This document shows, in pieces, positions 28,901 to 39,700 of a stretch of 64,000 bases of DNA. Position 1 is the first letter of the stretch. The number at the start of each line of letters is the position of its first letter. This DNA is from Eremophila alpestris peregrina (Eukaryota; Chordata; Aves; Passeriformes; Alaudidae), in the NCBI GenBank assembly GCA_009792885.1, contig WMCF01000003.1, positions 18,314,297 to 18,378,296 of the forward strand, read 5' to 3'. Below the pieces are notes generated by a model. That model saw only the letters and a program-made list of their open reading frames with translations, was not told the DNA's origin and searched no databases. Made by a program: the position numbers and the translations under genes.

Positions 28901-29934
28901 TATTTCCCTCTGCATACCTTGTCTATTGTTCAGGTATTTAATTCTACAATTGAGGAACCATAGTGTCACACATGAGTTTGTGGGGGAGAAAGAACCTGGC
29001 TTTCAGGCTGAACTCCTGCAATGTATGTCATTTTGGTACAACATCAGCCCAGGGTCGTTTTACTGACTGTGCTGTCTTCAGGGCCTGTTACTCCTTTTCT
29101 GCCAGGCCACCTGCTTTGTACCCCTCTTCTTTACTGCAGGTTACTAGGTTGAATTTGCTCTGCACCTTGATACAGGGAGGTTAAGCCTAAAATACTGCTG
29201 CTGTGGAATTTGTGTGACACAAAATTCAGAAAGGCAGAGATGGGATCCTGGTGGCAGGTGCCCTGAACCTTATTCAGCATTGCAGAAACTCTCAGTTTCC
29301 ACATTTTTCTATTGCTCCTTTCTCACTTAAATTCTATTCTCTTACTGGCAATTAATCTTCCTCAGCTGAGGTTCATAGAAATCCCAGCTGCCCAGGGAAA
29401 GACCTGCAGTGCATGGACAGTGGCTTTTGGAGTGCCCTTCCAGGCTGACATCCTTGCTTGATCCATGGCTTTAATGAGAAGATGTTTCTGAATAAGCTGT
29501 AGATGAACATTGTGATGCCATCCCTCACTTCTCCCTTGTGTCCTCCTTACTTCAGACTCATGATGTTCTCTTGACTAGGGTGGTGATATATGACCTGCAT
29601 TGTTTGAATTTAAACCGTATGGATTTTCTTCAGGAGAAAAGTCCTGCTCTTTGACACTTTTTGGACAGTTTGACACTGATTAAGATAAACACTGTGTCAC
29701 AGCAACAACAACTCTTTCTCTCCAGGTGTGAAGCGCTGTTGCTCAGAGATGGAGGAAGGCCAGCTTGATTTGACCAGCTCCTGTTCCCCCTACTGCATGT
29801 TCTCTGTCAGGTACACCGACGAGAACTACCGCAAGCTGCTGAACCTCAGCGAGTACAACATCCTCAACAACTCTCAGATGATCATGCAGGCCCTGCAGAC
29901 AGCCATGCAAAGGAGAAGGCAGAAAATGTGCTGA
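7870..29934 (+). CDS. PLA2G4E: Gene A: cytosolic phospholipase A2 epsilon-like, 5' end missing, 19 visible exons
   Basis: Joined exons: 7870-7942, 11064-11200, 11664-11795, 12868-12908, 14281-14323, 15144-15201, 15624-15790, 15907-15993, 16948-16985, 18842-18989, 19832-19968, 20910-21132, 22474-22588, 23658-23795, 24689-24796, 25968-26159, 26926-27092, 28397-28583, 29726-29934. They total 2400 nt, 799 codons plus TGA, with no frameshift or internal stop, and every donor is GT. In visible numbering, a C2 domain covers about residues 1-120, a short basic linker follows, and the cPLA2 catalytic domain runs from about 250 to 780. The nucleophile elbow GLSGT carries Ser350 and the DAGFF motif carries Asp634. 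The family hydrolyses phospholipids or transfers their acyl chains at membranes; epsilon members act as calcium-stimulated N-acyltransferases. The C-terminus is polybasic (RRRQK). An odd point is Lys322 (GGGLKS), where the family usually has Arg. The likely first two exons are not identified. The array context and epsilon-like motifs favour PLA2G4E over 4D or 4F. Confidence 0.9.
11064..11200 (+). CDS. PLA2G4E: Gene A exon: C2 domain core
   Basis: 137 nt after ctccccag, donor gtaagg. It encodes LSQADCYVSLWLPTA, then NPVWNETFYFRIQSQVK. It carries the second loop-1 aspartate (ADCY) and the Asn that matches the loop-2 ligand (Asn65 of cPLA2 alpha). It is open in the flanking intron too, so splice sites and homology to gene B set its ends. 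Confidence 0.93.
11664..11795 (+). CDS. PLA2G4E: Gene A exon: C2 calcium loop 3
   Basis: 132 nt, phase 0 to phase 0. It encodes NVLELTVYDEDFATPDDHLL and more; the DED pair matches the loop-3 calcium ligands Asp93/Asn95 of cPLA2 alpha. The reading frame runs on after the donor (CCAGAT|gtgagc) as far as a stop at 11805; alignment with gene B places the true end at 11795. Confidence 0.92.
12868..12908 (+). CDS. PLA2G4E: Gene A exon: end of C2 domain
   Basis: 41 nt after ctttcag, encoding AKEELEVEFKLEV plus two bases of a split Ala codon. Too short for ORF detection; recognised from the matching 41-nt exon in gene B (40279-40319). Confidence 0.9.
13085..13257 (+). mobile_element. CR1 LINE 3' fragment
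   Basis: It carries the avian CR1 tail features: GAACTGTGTGGATGCCCCAT, CAACCTGGTCTAGTGGAAGG, CCATGGCAGGGGATTGGACC, and a terminal CTTCCAACCCGAACTATTCT with ATGATTT. It lies in the gene A intron 12909-14280. Confidence 0.9.
13738..13920 (+). mobile_element. CR1 LINE 3' fragment, second subfamily
   Basis: CR1-type text including CAGGCTCCCCAGGGAAGTGG, TCAGGCACATGGTGTGACTC and CCAGGAGTTGGACTCTGTGG, ending near CAACTCAGAATATT. It is a different subfamily from the copy 500 bp upstream, in the same intron. The short open frames here are shadows of it. Confidence 0.85.
14281..14323 (+). CDS. PLA2G4E: Gene A exon: post-C2 segment
   Basis: 43 nt between tttcccag and gtatgt, encoding PGPHEMIASNGVLV. 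The motif SNGVLV matches TNGVLV in gene B and in PLA2G4E generally. Confidence 0.9.
15144..15201 (+). CDS. PLA2G4E: Gene A exon: basic linker
   Basis: 58 nt after ctttcacag, encoding CRELCCLEVEVAEKTKQKS. This is nine bases (three residues) shorter than gene B's equivalent, which has a lysine-repeat expansion here. Confidence 0.9.
15624..15790 (+). CDS. PLA2G4E: Gene A exon: linker between C2 and catalytic domain
   Basis: 167 nt after gctttag, encoding KELSLTVKGSFEGTQDIVL and on to KKRRYHP. It matches KEFSFKVQGSYEGTQDIVL in gene B. Donor CCT|gtatgt. Confidence 0.93.
15907..15993 (+). CDS. PLA2G4E: Gene A exon: linker
   Basis: 87 nt, 29 codons, phase 0 at both ends. It encodes WSCRYTTETGSPVVMLNSLP and on to TTIAE. 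Two residues longer than gene B's exon. Confidence 0.9.
16948..16985 (+). CDS. PLA2G4E: Gene A exon: micro-exon before catalytic domain
   Basis: 38 nt between tttccag and gtaaga, encoding EKRFDLNVTAKT plus a split Cys codon. Same length and phase as gene B 43039-43076. Confidence 0.88.
18842..18989 (+). CDS. PLA2G4E: Gene A exon: start of catalytic domain
   Basis: 148 nt after tctcag. It begins with a Cys-rich stretch (NCSCHRD, after a split Cys) and continues LDMRFGFNLCSEEMAFLGKR, the epsilon-type entry to the catalytic domain. It is 12 nt longer at its 5' end than gene B's exon, adding four residues. Donor GAA|gtacgt. Confidence 0.9.
19832..19968 (+). CDS. PLA2G4E: Gene A exon: nucleophile elbow and oxyanion loop
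   Basis: 137 nt after cccaacag, encoding VPVVAIITTGGGLKSMTGLY and then ISGLSGTTW. The catalytic Ser is TCT at 19955-19957. The AAG at 19871-19873 puts Lys where cPLA2 alpha has Arg200. Against gene B, 33 of 46 residues match by eye. Confidence 0.95.
20910..21132 (+). CDS. PLA2G4E: Gene A exon: catalytic domain after the nucleophile
   Basis: 223 nt, the longest internal exon. It encodes TMANLYRDAYWSQKDLD and later TTFIDLWGLMIEYLLNDG. Same length as gene B 45106-45328. Donor GGG|gtatga. Confidence 0.95.
22474..22588 (+). CDS. PLA2G4E: Gene A exon: catalytic domain
   Basis: 115 nt after aaccag, encoding KDPHKLSEQQEALCDGQNPL and then PIYVSVCVRDSYSTNDFK. The GQNPLPIY motif is shared by cPLA2 epsilon, delta and zeta. 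Confidence 0.95.
23658..23795 (+). CDS. PLA2G4E: Gene A exon: WVEFTPYEVG segment
   Basis: 138 nt after attgcag, encoding EWVEFTPYEVGLLKYGAFV and then FGSEFFMGRLLKKLPESRIC. This is one of the most conserved stretches of the cPLA2 family and is visibly GC-richer than the flanking introns. Confidence 0.95.
24689..24796 (+). CDS. PLA2G4E: Gene A exon: GMWSS segment
   Basis: 108 nt after ttttacag, encoding MWSSIFSVNLLQIWGLSHSS and then EDFWKRWTQDRIDEV. Same length as gene B 47842-47949. Confidence 0.94.
25968..26159 (+). CDS. PLA2G4E: Gene A exon: GC-rich catalytic exon
   Basis: 192 nt after cctgtag, encoding EDPVLPTRPHELRTRMYTPP and ending NEHFCRWK. Strongly GC-rich with about a dozen CpGs in an AT-rich neighbourhood. 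Confidence 0.94.
26926..27092 (+). CDS. PLA2G4E: Gene A exon: catalytic aspartate
   Basis: 167 nt after cattttag, encoding DTVLDSRPNQLMQTPDQLG and then MIDAGFFINTSSAPLLRP. The Asp codon GAT at 26988-26990 matches the catalytic Asp549 of cPLA2 alpha. Donor TCG|gtgagg. Confidence 0.94.
28397..28583 (+). CDS. PLA2G4E: Gene A exon: C-terminal catalytic domain
   Basis: 187 nt after cctccag, encoding SLDKACKYYSEQKIPFP and ending NDTFQEYKAP. The donor is a canonical G|gtaagt, unlike gene B, where the same site is a GC donor. Confidence 0.95.
29726..29934 (+). CDS. PLA2G4E: Gene A last exon with stop
   Basis: 209 nt after tctccag, encoding VKRCCSEMEEGQLDLTSSC and later LSEYNILNNSQMIMQAL, then a polybasic tail and TGA at 29932-29934. 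The EYNILNN motif and basic tail are epsilon hallmarks. Confidence 0.95.
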
Positions 29935-30742
29935 TTGCCCATCCAACTGCCCTTGTCTTCTCAGAGGAGTTTTTATCATGCCCTAGGACTCAGAAGGGAC
30001 ATAGCTTTTTCAAACACTTGCCATTCTGCACTCCAGAAACTACCCCAGCTGGTGCAATGGTTTGCTGGGGTTTTTCCATTCCCAAGAAGTGGTCTCTATA
30101 AGCAAAGACATCATGTGGGAAATTTTTACTTATATTTTGTTCCATAAATTAAGGTTGTCTGTAGAATACTCTTTGCCTAAAATACTTGTGATTTTTTTTA
30201 AATAGCACGATTTTAAGCCTAACTTATTATAATATATGACATAAGGGAAAATAATGTTTACCACCACAGTGCTACAGTTATTCAACACAGCCAACACACC
30301 TACAGGCCATAAGAAGGGAGTATAAACTTCTGCTCCCACAATCCTCCTTTGTGGAACACAAGGTGTGACCAGCCTGGAAAACAAAGAGAACCTGAGACAC
30401 CACTGGAAGTTGGTATTGGATCCCTGGGTCAACTCGGTTTTGCAAATTTCCCAAAGAGCAGCCACAGAGGCTGGAAATGTAAAGAGGGACAAGTGTATGC
30501 ACACAACCAGCCCCATGATTAGCATCCACATCCTGAGCTCTCTTGGGCTGTGAATGAATCATATGTGATGGGAAGGAGCAACTAAGAAGGAAGTGGCATA
30601 AGAATTTTCACAATTTTTTTTTTTTGTAAAGCAAAGCGTGTAATTTGGGCACATCAAAATCCCCTGTTAATTTATTTCAGTTTTAATTGGTTTGTAATGA
30701 GACAGTATATAAAACCTCAACACTTTAATTTGAAGCTTTCAA

Positions 30743-30748
30743 AATAAA
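30743..30748 (+). other. Candidate poly(A) signal of gene A
   Basis: AATAAA about 810 nt after the gene A stop; a second AATAAA lies at 30789-30794. The actual cleavage site cannot be fixed from sequence. Confidence 0.45.
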
Positions 30749-32991
30749 ACACCCTGGATCTTGTTTTCCCTGTTGAGTTACTGCTCATAATAAAATACCA
30801 TTCTTAAATTAAAAAGAAAAATTACTTGAAAATATTTTACTTCCAATAGCCAGTGAAAACTTCGCTGTTTTACTCAGTGTAACAGTTTAGGTCATAGGCC
30901 TATAAAAAAATTCTTATTTGTTTAGTTCTGCCTGTACAAACTAAGTAGAAGTGAGTCAGTAGCCAGAAACAACTAAAACCATCTTAAAACAATCTGAAGA
31001 CCATGCATGGGATCTAGCACACAAACACCAATTACATTTGTTGTGGGCTTGCATTTTTAAACTTCCTTTCCCTTTTATTGAAAGTGTCTTTTTTTAAACT
31101 GTTCTGAACTGTGCTGAGGGTAAGCTGTAAAAATTATAAATCCATAACAACTTTTGCATTCCAGGAGCAAGTCAAATTGAAAACACATTTTCTTAAGTTT
31201 TGTGTCCTAAAGACAACTGGGAAAATTTTAAACAAAGAGTCTATTCAGTCAGAAAAAAAGTCTATCAACTACATATTATAATGTGGGACTAAAATAAACC
31301 AGGGAAAATGCTTGGGTAAGTTGAAACATTTCATGTTAGTATTTTACAAAACATCTTTGTTTTGAAACATAGCTTCTTTTTAATAGACTGCCTACCTCAT
31401 CAGCCCAGGGAACCGAACCTGAAAATAACAGGGTTCATTTGCAGCCAAATAACATTTGGCTTGTTACAAAATGACACTCTGTAGATTTTCATTTTAGCAA
31501 GGAGCGATGACAAATTATCTTTACAAATTGGTTAACAACGACTTTTCCAACACTTCAGTAATTTATTGTGCCAAAACAAAACTTACATTTTTGTGCAACT
31601 GTAGCCTAATGTTGCCAGCCTAAAGATCATGGCATAAATATTAACATTTAATACTTGTTAGGTCTTCAACAACTATGCACTTCTGATTTTTTTTTTGTTT
31701 TTTTTGTGTTAGTAGTTTCACTAGTCATAGTCCGAAATACGATGATATGTGCTCTGCGTGTAATCCTGGGAATTGCCTCAATTTTTACCTGAAAACTCTG
31801 TTGAGAAAAAGTAAACACAGGTTTTAGCCATAAACTCTTGCCGCCTCCAGTTCTGAAGAAATGTTACTTACATGCAGAAATTTTGTGTATACAGTACAAG
31901 ACAATAAAGGCTTGTTTGCAAAATGAAAATTCTGCCCTGCTCCACATATTCAGAATTTCAGTAGTATGCTTCAGGTTCACAGTGTGAACATTCCTTGTTC
32001 CTAGAAAACAAAACTGTTTTTATCTCTGCAAAGAGCATACCAAATACTTGCTGTGAACATCATGGGTAAAGGAATGTCTCAGAGGCAGATTGCAGGAGTA
32101 CAGAGTGAGCCATGGTCCCTCCCTAGTGCAAGGGCTCTCTCTGATGTGAATTGCAAATGCTGCCCATGAAAATGAGAGGTTTTTGGCCACTGGCACTGTG
32201 GGAGTGAAAGCCTCAGAGGCTTAGTCCTGGTGGACAGTCTGATTAATAGTTTTGCCCTCCAAGGAGATGCCATAGTAAAGCACTGTCTTTAAATATGACT
32301 GACAGATGCTGCCAATTTTTGGTGACCTAATGAAAAATGTATTTCATCAAGCTACACCATTGAGCTGGCACACAGAGGAAACATACCATGTGGGTAGATA
32401 CATCCCTTCATGGCATCACAAAATACTGTACCCTATGGCAAAAATTTATTCTACCAAGTTGGCTGTGATGACTGTTTGATATTATTTTGCATGGGAATGT
32501 GCACAGGGGACCTGTGCTGGCTGGTGGCAATGTTTGACCAGTAAGCTCAAGAATGCTCAGGGAATGAGCATCTTTTTGCTCAGAGGTGGTGTACTGGGGA
32601 AGTGGGGAAGTAGGGAAGCCAAAAGAATCCCTTTCCCCAGAAACTTTGATCTGTTATGATCTGTTGATGATGCAAGTCTTTTGCTGCCTTTTCTAATCCT
32701 CTTCCAGTGAGCTGTGCCAGTTGCAGTGGCACAGTGGTCAGCTGTGTGTGGGCAGGGGCAGGTGTCCTGCCCCAGCAGCGGTGTCACAGTTGTGCCAAGG
32801 ACTTTGGGGAGGGCAGTGTGGGGTCAGGGCTGAGTTTTGCATCTGGCTGGCAGGTTTCATTGGGTCAGACACAGGCACTTAAATGCAGCTAGTTTGCAGC
32901 CAGAGTCAGTCTGAGCTGGAAAACGGTGCAGAAATATTCATGGGTGTGGAGCTAAGCTAAGGAAAGTCATTGCTTTAGGACTGTACGTCTA

Positions 32992-33099
32992 AACACAAAA
33001 ACAGTAATAACAAGCCATAGGAAAGGAGAGGGAAGGAATACAATGAACACAAAAACAGTAATAACAAGCCATAGGGAAGGAGAGGGAAGGAATACAATG
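32992..33099. repeat. 54-bp tandem duplication
   Basis: Two adjacent copies, 32992-33045 and 33046-33099, beginning AACACAAAAACAGTAATAAC. I see one mismatch between them (GAAAGG versus GGAAGG), so the duplication is recent. Confidence 0.9.
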
Positions 33100-33615
33100 A
33101 CTTGAGGAGAGACCCAGCCCTGCTGGACCTTGGCTGAGTAGATATAAACCACCATATATGTATGTGCTGCTCTGCATGCCTGGACCTGGGATTATATGGA
33201 CATGTGGTTCAGAAAGCCTTAAACTGTTTTTTGCAACAACCGGGTTAGTATGAAAGCAATAGTGTTCTCTCTTTTTTTTTTTTTTTTCCTCATTAGCTGC
33301 TTTATTGTAACTGCTTACTGTCACAGATAACCTAAATTCAATTTAAGTACTGTTGCTGTATCTTACTGCAGAGATGTCTTTCTGTGGGCTTTGAGGTCTT
33401 GCTAAGTTGGAAGTTCGGTGCTCAGGTAAGAGGGCATCCTTCTCTTATGTTTATTTAAACCTACCATTGGCCAGTATAGAGCAAAGTGACTCAAACACAA
33501 GACTTCCCCCTGCTATACAGGCAAAGGTATTTTTTTCCTACTTATTTGACCACAGGATTCAGCCTCCTACCATGAGAAAATGGGAGGGGAGTAACTGGGT
33601 TTAAAAAACCAGTCG

Positions 33616-33650
33616 GAGGTGGGGCTCTGAGTCAGTTTATAAAATAGTTG
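33616..33650 (+). promoter_or_regulatory. Gene B core promoter: AP-1 site plus TATA box
   Basis: GGTGGGGCTCTGAGTCAG contains the palindromic AP-1/TRE site TGAGTCA (33628-33634), followed at once by TATAAAA (33638-33644). The ATG is 119 nt downstream, leaving a short leader. The same block, with TGACTCA, precedes gene C at the same relative place. AP-1 control is an inference. Confidence 0.7.
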
Positions 33651-33701
33651 CTCACCTGCATCTGAGACATTTGAACTATTGGTGTCTGTGGAAGCTGGGA
33701 G

Positions 33702-33707
33702 ATGTGA
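33702..33707 (+). promoter_or_regulatory. Start-stop mini-uORF in gene B leader
   Basis: ATGTGA: a start codon with a G at -3, followed directly by a stop. It is the only ATG between the expected transcription start (about 33668, from the TATA position) and the main start at 33757. Confidence 0.5.
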
Positions 33708-33756
33708 GATTGCATTGCCACAGATAACACTGGACGTGTGTGTGAACATAGCCACA

Positions 33757-33783
33757 ATGGACCAAGATGGTATTTTGTCTCAG
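33757..33783 (+). CDS. PLA2G4E: Gene B exon 1 (start)
   Basis: Nine codons, MDQDGILSQ, ending CAG|gtaaga, in a near-perfect Kozak context. The gene C first exon is also exactly nine codons and also ends in Gln-CAG|gtaag, which supports this small exon. Confidence 0.82.
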
Positions 33784-36700
33784 GTAAGAAGGGTGCAGAG
33801 CAAAGCAAGGCATCTGGGATCCCAAATGGTTGTGCTGCATGTAGTGCAAAGGTGATACTATTTTCTTGACCTACCATTGACTATAATGACTCTATGCAGG
33901 ATGAAGAAAGTGAAGGCTTCAAGACCTCAATATTGAAGCTTTAAAAGTTATAGTAAACCACAGGAAGAAAATGAAAACTACTTGGGGAGTAAGAGCTTAT
34001 TTACAAGGGGAGCATTTTGAATTAATTTGAGACACATAATATATGCGATTTCAGAATAAGTGTTAAATAACACGGAGCTGTACTTCAAGGTGAAGGATTA
34101 ATGACAGGGTGTGTTTAAGGGAGACAGGTTTGCTGTTCCTTTAACAGCCAGTGCCAGGAGCTGCTTCCCCTCTCTGTGTGTCATGAAGGGCGGACCTTAC
34201 CTGGCTGCTACGCCTCTGCTCGGGCTTTGTGGGGCAAGCACAGCCCAGAGAGTGGCACCGGGCACCAAAGGAAACCCCAGCTCCTGCCAAGGCTCTACAG
34301 CCAGCACTGACCATGGGCTCCCTGTCCCTGTGGCTCTGAAGTTCTCAGTTCCCAAAGAGGATTGCCTTTAAGAGAGAAATGATGGTTTTTCCAGGGATAA
34401 CTTTGGCCCTTCTTGTTCCAGGAGCTCATCACTCAAGCCTCTCAAAAAGGAGACGGAACTATGCAGCTGAATCCTGATGGGAAACAGTGGACTTCTCTTA
34501 CAAAGGTACCACAAAGGAGAATTTCAAAAGGAAACTGTAAAGGGATTTTCCTGCTGGGTGGAGGCTTGGTGAAAACAGATAGGGTTCAGCATCTGCCAAA
34601 CAATGTAATTAGCTACTGTAACCCGTTCAGTTCCCTCCGTGAGACACTGTCTCACTTATCGCTTTGATCATTCCACTTAGATAGTCTTGCTCCATGTTAA
34701 ATTCCTAGTGTGGCTTCCTGTCCTTGGCACATGGGGAACAATCTCTGTTTAAACAAGACTAATATCTTTAAAAGGATGGGTTTCAATAGAATTTCTCTAC
34801 ACATGTCTTGCTAAAGCACAAGGACAAATTTCCTGCCAGTGTGGATTAGCAAGAGCTGGGAAATTATGCCATTTATTCTCACAGTATGGCAGAATATTAA
34901 AGTGGATTTTCAACACTGGGTTTCCTGAATTAACCTCTCCTCTGGCCTCTTGTGAAAACTAATGGATTTCCAGGACCCTTCAGACATGAAATCTCTCCTC
35001 TAGGAAATGAGAGGACTAGATGTGCTAGAAAAGATTTTTACCTTCCTCTCTCTAGTTTGAGTCCATTTAGTAATAACTAGGAACTCTCCCTTGTTCTGTT
35101 TTGTGATGAGTACAGTTGCTGAGCAGCAGGTGTTGTGCTCACAGTTTAAGGAATAGCCAGCCTTCTCTTTATTAGCTGAATGGAAAACCCAAAGACGAGA
35201 AAATACACCCGGCAATACAGCTCTCTACACTTCAGGGTTTGCAGCAGTTTCAGAACACACCAAACATCTCAAATTTTTTAGGCAAAACTCACAAAGCTGA
35301 CAGGATTTTTTTGTTGTTTGTTATTTATAGCTCTGTGATGTCTAAGCCAAGGCTTCTTGGTCATGACAGGGCACATCCACATGCCGGAGTATTTTGTTCA
35401 ATCTGCACTGCCTTCTTGGCACATTGGGTTCACCACAAAGGTGGCTCCAGGGGATCTGATCCATGAAACTGAGTTGAGCCCTTCCAGGAACTGCCTTCTC
35501 CAAAGGCACGGCTGCCACTGGCAGCATCAGTTATTGGTTCTGTAATTACTGAGCACTTTCTTTACCTCCCGCATTTCTGTGCCTTTAGGAGGTAGGTTTT
35601 AGACATGAATTCAAGTGCCCTTGTTAGTCTGATCCACAGCTACTCTTGGGACCCTTAGCAGTGGTTTGAAACCCTTGGTTAGGGTGACCTGCTTGGTGTC
35701 TTTTCCTAGAGCAGGATACTTTGGTTACTTGGAGGCTGATTTTACTGTTTCTTCCTTAGCCTACTTGCTTACTTCTCCCAGTGTCAACAACATATATTCA
35801 TTAGCCCTGGCTGCCTGCATTGATGCACTCAGGTTAAACATTTGGGGAGACTTCACATGGATGTATATTCCATTAAGCCTATGATGAATTTCACTTTTTA
35901 TGAATGGATGTTATTAACACAGTACATACCAAATTGTTCTGCTCAGACAGTCCAGCTAAAAGTCTTGCTCTCTTTCCTGCAATACCTGTGTGACACTTCT
36001 TTCTCAGTGGGTCTAATGAGGTCAGTGTCATGCTAATGCTGCTTCAGGGCTGGCAATGATCTTTTATAGTCATTTTGCAGTATAGGTGAAGTCTTTAGCT
36101 GTCCGTGGCCCTCTAGTTGTGCTAAGTGCCTTTTAAGTCTTTTGGAGCAAAATTTTCCTGCGGGTTTATATTCCAACATGTTGTATCTTTTTCCCCCCTC
36201 TCCATGATGGTAGAAATAATAAGTTATGCAGACATTATTATTTATTTGTTTTATGGTAAAGGGAGAGGAGATATGAACTCATATCTCCAATATGAGATCA
36301 GAACAGCAATATGAGAGGCCAGGAAGTCATGCATGAGGTCAGAAATATGAGCTAATATGAAAGAGGGAAGCCACAAGAAAAAACAAGAGTTTATCAGATG
36401 TAAAACACTGTTTATGCTTCTTAGGCAAACAGTGCAAAGAAGCTCAATATGTGAAGAGTTTACATACTTCAAAACTAGAGAGAAATTTCTCACAAGAAAA
36501 AGTCAGAGGTGACCTTAGCTCAAGAGGGCAGCCATATCCCTGTAATGAAAACCTCATGCATAGTAAGTAGCATGGTGGAAGAGCAAACAAAATGATCTCT
36601 TTCTCAGATCTTAAAATCAGTTTGGGCATTTAACTCTGCCGAGTCCTGTACATCTAAAAGAGCAGGAATATGAGAAAATCATATCTCATAGCCCAGGAGA

Positions 36701-39700
36701 CAGAATATATGTAAAGACTGGATGGAAGGTAATCACCACAATAATAATTTTATCACTTGAAAAAGGTCCAAAGCACGTGTTAATTTTCTACCTTGTGAAT
36801 TTAAAAAATAAATTTTCTCCGAAGCTGGGACTGAATCTTAGCACTTTGTGCAGCCAGATTTTAGATAAGAAACAAATAAATGCTCTAATGAGATAGATTC
36901 TCATACCATGCTGCAGAAGAAAAGAGGTATTTCAGTCTAGTATATGATTTAAATGTTAGCAAAAAAATAAATGTATTGGCCATTTCATAATCAAATAGAG
37001 AATTCAACTAAATTGTTCCTGAGTTGGTTGTTTGTCTCTCTTGATCACTTCTGTCTTCTAAATATGCTATCTAACTTCAGCATTCATTCCTGTCTTTTGT
37101 ATGTTTGGTTTTTTCCCTGCAGACAGAATCCTCTCCGTGTTACTTACTGACTGTAAGAGTCATAAGAGCAAGAAATATTCACCAGGCAGATGTCTGTAAG
37201 TATCTGTAATGCTCTACAGAGGAGCTCGTGGAGGTCTCTCTCCCTGCCATGGGCTAGTAGCTAGTCCTGCTCCAAGAAAAGGTGCTTTCAAGATTTCTTC
37301 CATGAATGGAGAAAGTTTTGTTGGTGGTGTGCTGCTTTCAGCAGTGAACACAGAGTGTTGCTCTTCTTTGCATCAGCCCTTGTTCTGTGCAGAGGTAACT
37401 CGATAAGGTCACAGCTGTGCCTATCTCACACATTTCTCTGTGTCCCCAAAGGGAACAGTAAAAGCTCTGGAATCTGTTGAAAGCAAAAAATGTGGAAAGA
37501 TCTCCCATGTTTTCACTGGTGCATATTTATGTAACCAAGAACACACAATGGTTGCACTAATTGAGTAAATAGTGAAAGATGAGAAGCGTTGTCTCAAATT
37601 TTGCTTGTATTCAAAGTTTTCTCAATGCTAAGTAATCTAAACCACCACACCCTAATTCTTGGTGTGCTAGCATTCCCAGATAAAAGCCCATCAGGTGTTG
37701 TTGCATTTTGTAGCTCCTCTGGCTTCTGCTGGCCTGGAACCAAAATATAATAGAAGATTTCTTTACTTATGCAGAAATCAGATAGCTTTTTCTTCATGTT
37801 CTATTTGGCTAAAAGAGAAGACACCACTTTGTTTTCTTAATGCTTGCTGCATTTGTCCTGGATTTTTTTAATCCTTGGCTAAACTGGTTGTTTGATGACA
37901 TAGAAGGAGGAGAAAACTCTTTGCATTTAATGTATTTATTCATTAATTTATTCAGAAAAGAGTCATTTTATACTTCCTTTTTCTCCATTCCTCCTACCTA
38001 AATTGTGTTGTTTATGTTGAACAAATATGCCATTTTGTATCATAGTATCTCTTTGAAAACAACACATTGTTCAATTAATTCTTTCTTGAAGAGCAAATTC
38101 TCATTTTAGATGTGTTTATGTTTTTAATACAGTGAGCCATACTGATTGCTATGTGAGCCTGTGGCTGCCAACTGCTTCAAATGACAAATTTCAGACTAAA
38201 GCCATCAACAATTGCAAAGATCCAGTCTGGAATGAAACCTTCTACTTCAGGATCCAGAGTCAGGTCAAGGTACTGAACTGGGACTTACCTGGTAACTGAC
38301 CAAGGGAGCCACTGAGAGGTTTTATCCTTTTGCAAAGGGACATAAGCAATTTTCTCAAGAGGCAAGGAAAGATGCAGAAAGGTGTGAGAATTACTCATAC
38401 CCTCATGATGGTTTTCCATGCTGTGAAAGATGGTTGTATCTCTCAGCCATAGACAGACATTTGAAATGTCTGTGATTTCCTCTCATTCCACCTCACAGGT
38501 GCCAACATGGAGTTGATTTCCTCTCCACTTCCTTCCCTTCCTCTTCTTTTTCTTTATGTCTTTCCACTCTCACAACAGCTGACTAAAACAGTTGTCCTCA
38601 GGATCTCCTGCTTCAAATAAAACCTGACACATTTCTAAAGTCCTTTCCTTCCTTTCCCAGAATGTGCTGGAGCTGGCACTCTATGATAAGGATGTGGTTA
38701 CTCAGGATGACCACCTCTTCACAGTGTACTTTGACATAGCCAAACTTTCCCTGGGAGAGGAAGTCTTCATGCACTTCAAGTGTGATTCTCAGGTGAGGTC
38801 TGAAATAAGAAATGGAATAGCTTGGCAAGAATAAGTTTGTTAGCTTTTCTGTCTAAAATGTTATTTGTAAAATTTTGCCTTTTTCCTTCTTGTGTGTCAG
38901 CTGCTTAGCCACATAAACATAAGTTGGTTTTCATTCTGACGTGGGAAAACCTCTTCACACCTGATCTGTAAGCACACTGAAGGGTTTGGTGTTGGCCACA
39001 GAAGCTCACAAATTTCAGGTGCATTGGCAAAATTGTCATTTTGCTCAGCCTGCCCCCATCGAGGGTCAAGGAGGGTGTCCATGCTAATACCTGATGCTTT
39101 TGTCAGAACCTATTACTTAGACTGATAATTAGGAAGTAAAAACTCTGTAATCAGAACTACATGTCAAACCAGACTAGTTGCTAATTATGGAATGTGGCAT
39201 GGGTGTTTAAATAAAGTCTAAGTCATGCCACCCAGCTTGGCAGCAAGAAATAATCCTATCTTGAATGTCCAGGGAGACTGAAAGCTGTACATCCCATCTC
39301 CCAGTATGTCCTGTCTATCATTCTCCTTTTCCAGTTCCCTTCCAGTTCCTTGTGCATCTATTGTGCGTCACTCAGTTGAGGAATTACCTTATCTACACAC
39401 ATCCAAGCTCCACACTACACGTCATTGTCTTTTAAATGCCTTATTTGACAATTTCATTCCTTGCAAAATACCAGTGGAGTAGTGTGTGGATTTCCACTAA
39501 GCTCTGGTGAAATTAAAACTTTGGCTAGTTGTAACCCAGCTGATCCCTTTGAGTGGTTATAGGTGCAATATCCAAGCCTTTTCTTTTTGTGTTTGCACAG
39601 CTACACCAGTTAGAGCTCATACTATTCAAGCCTTTGTAAACTTTTTGTCCTATATTATTAACTTTTTGGTGTTTAATTCAGTGGGTAATTTGAGCAACTA

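Larger units (their letters stand above)
29935..33600. other. Spacer between genes A and B
   Basis: It holds the probable 3' UTR of gene A and its poly(A) signals, AT-rich unique sequence, a 54-bp tandem duplication (32992-33099) and a poly-T run near 33270-33288. A TGACTCA site lies at 33487-33493, about 145 nt before the gene B TATA box. I see no further gene; open frames here are short and domain-free. Confidence 0.6.
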
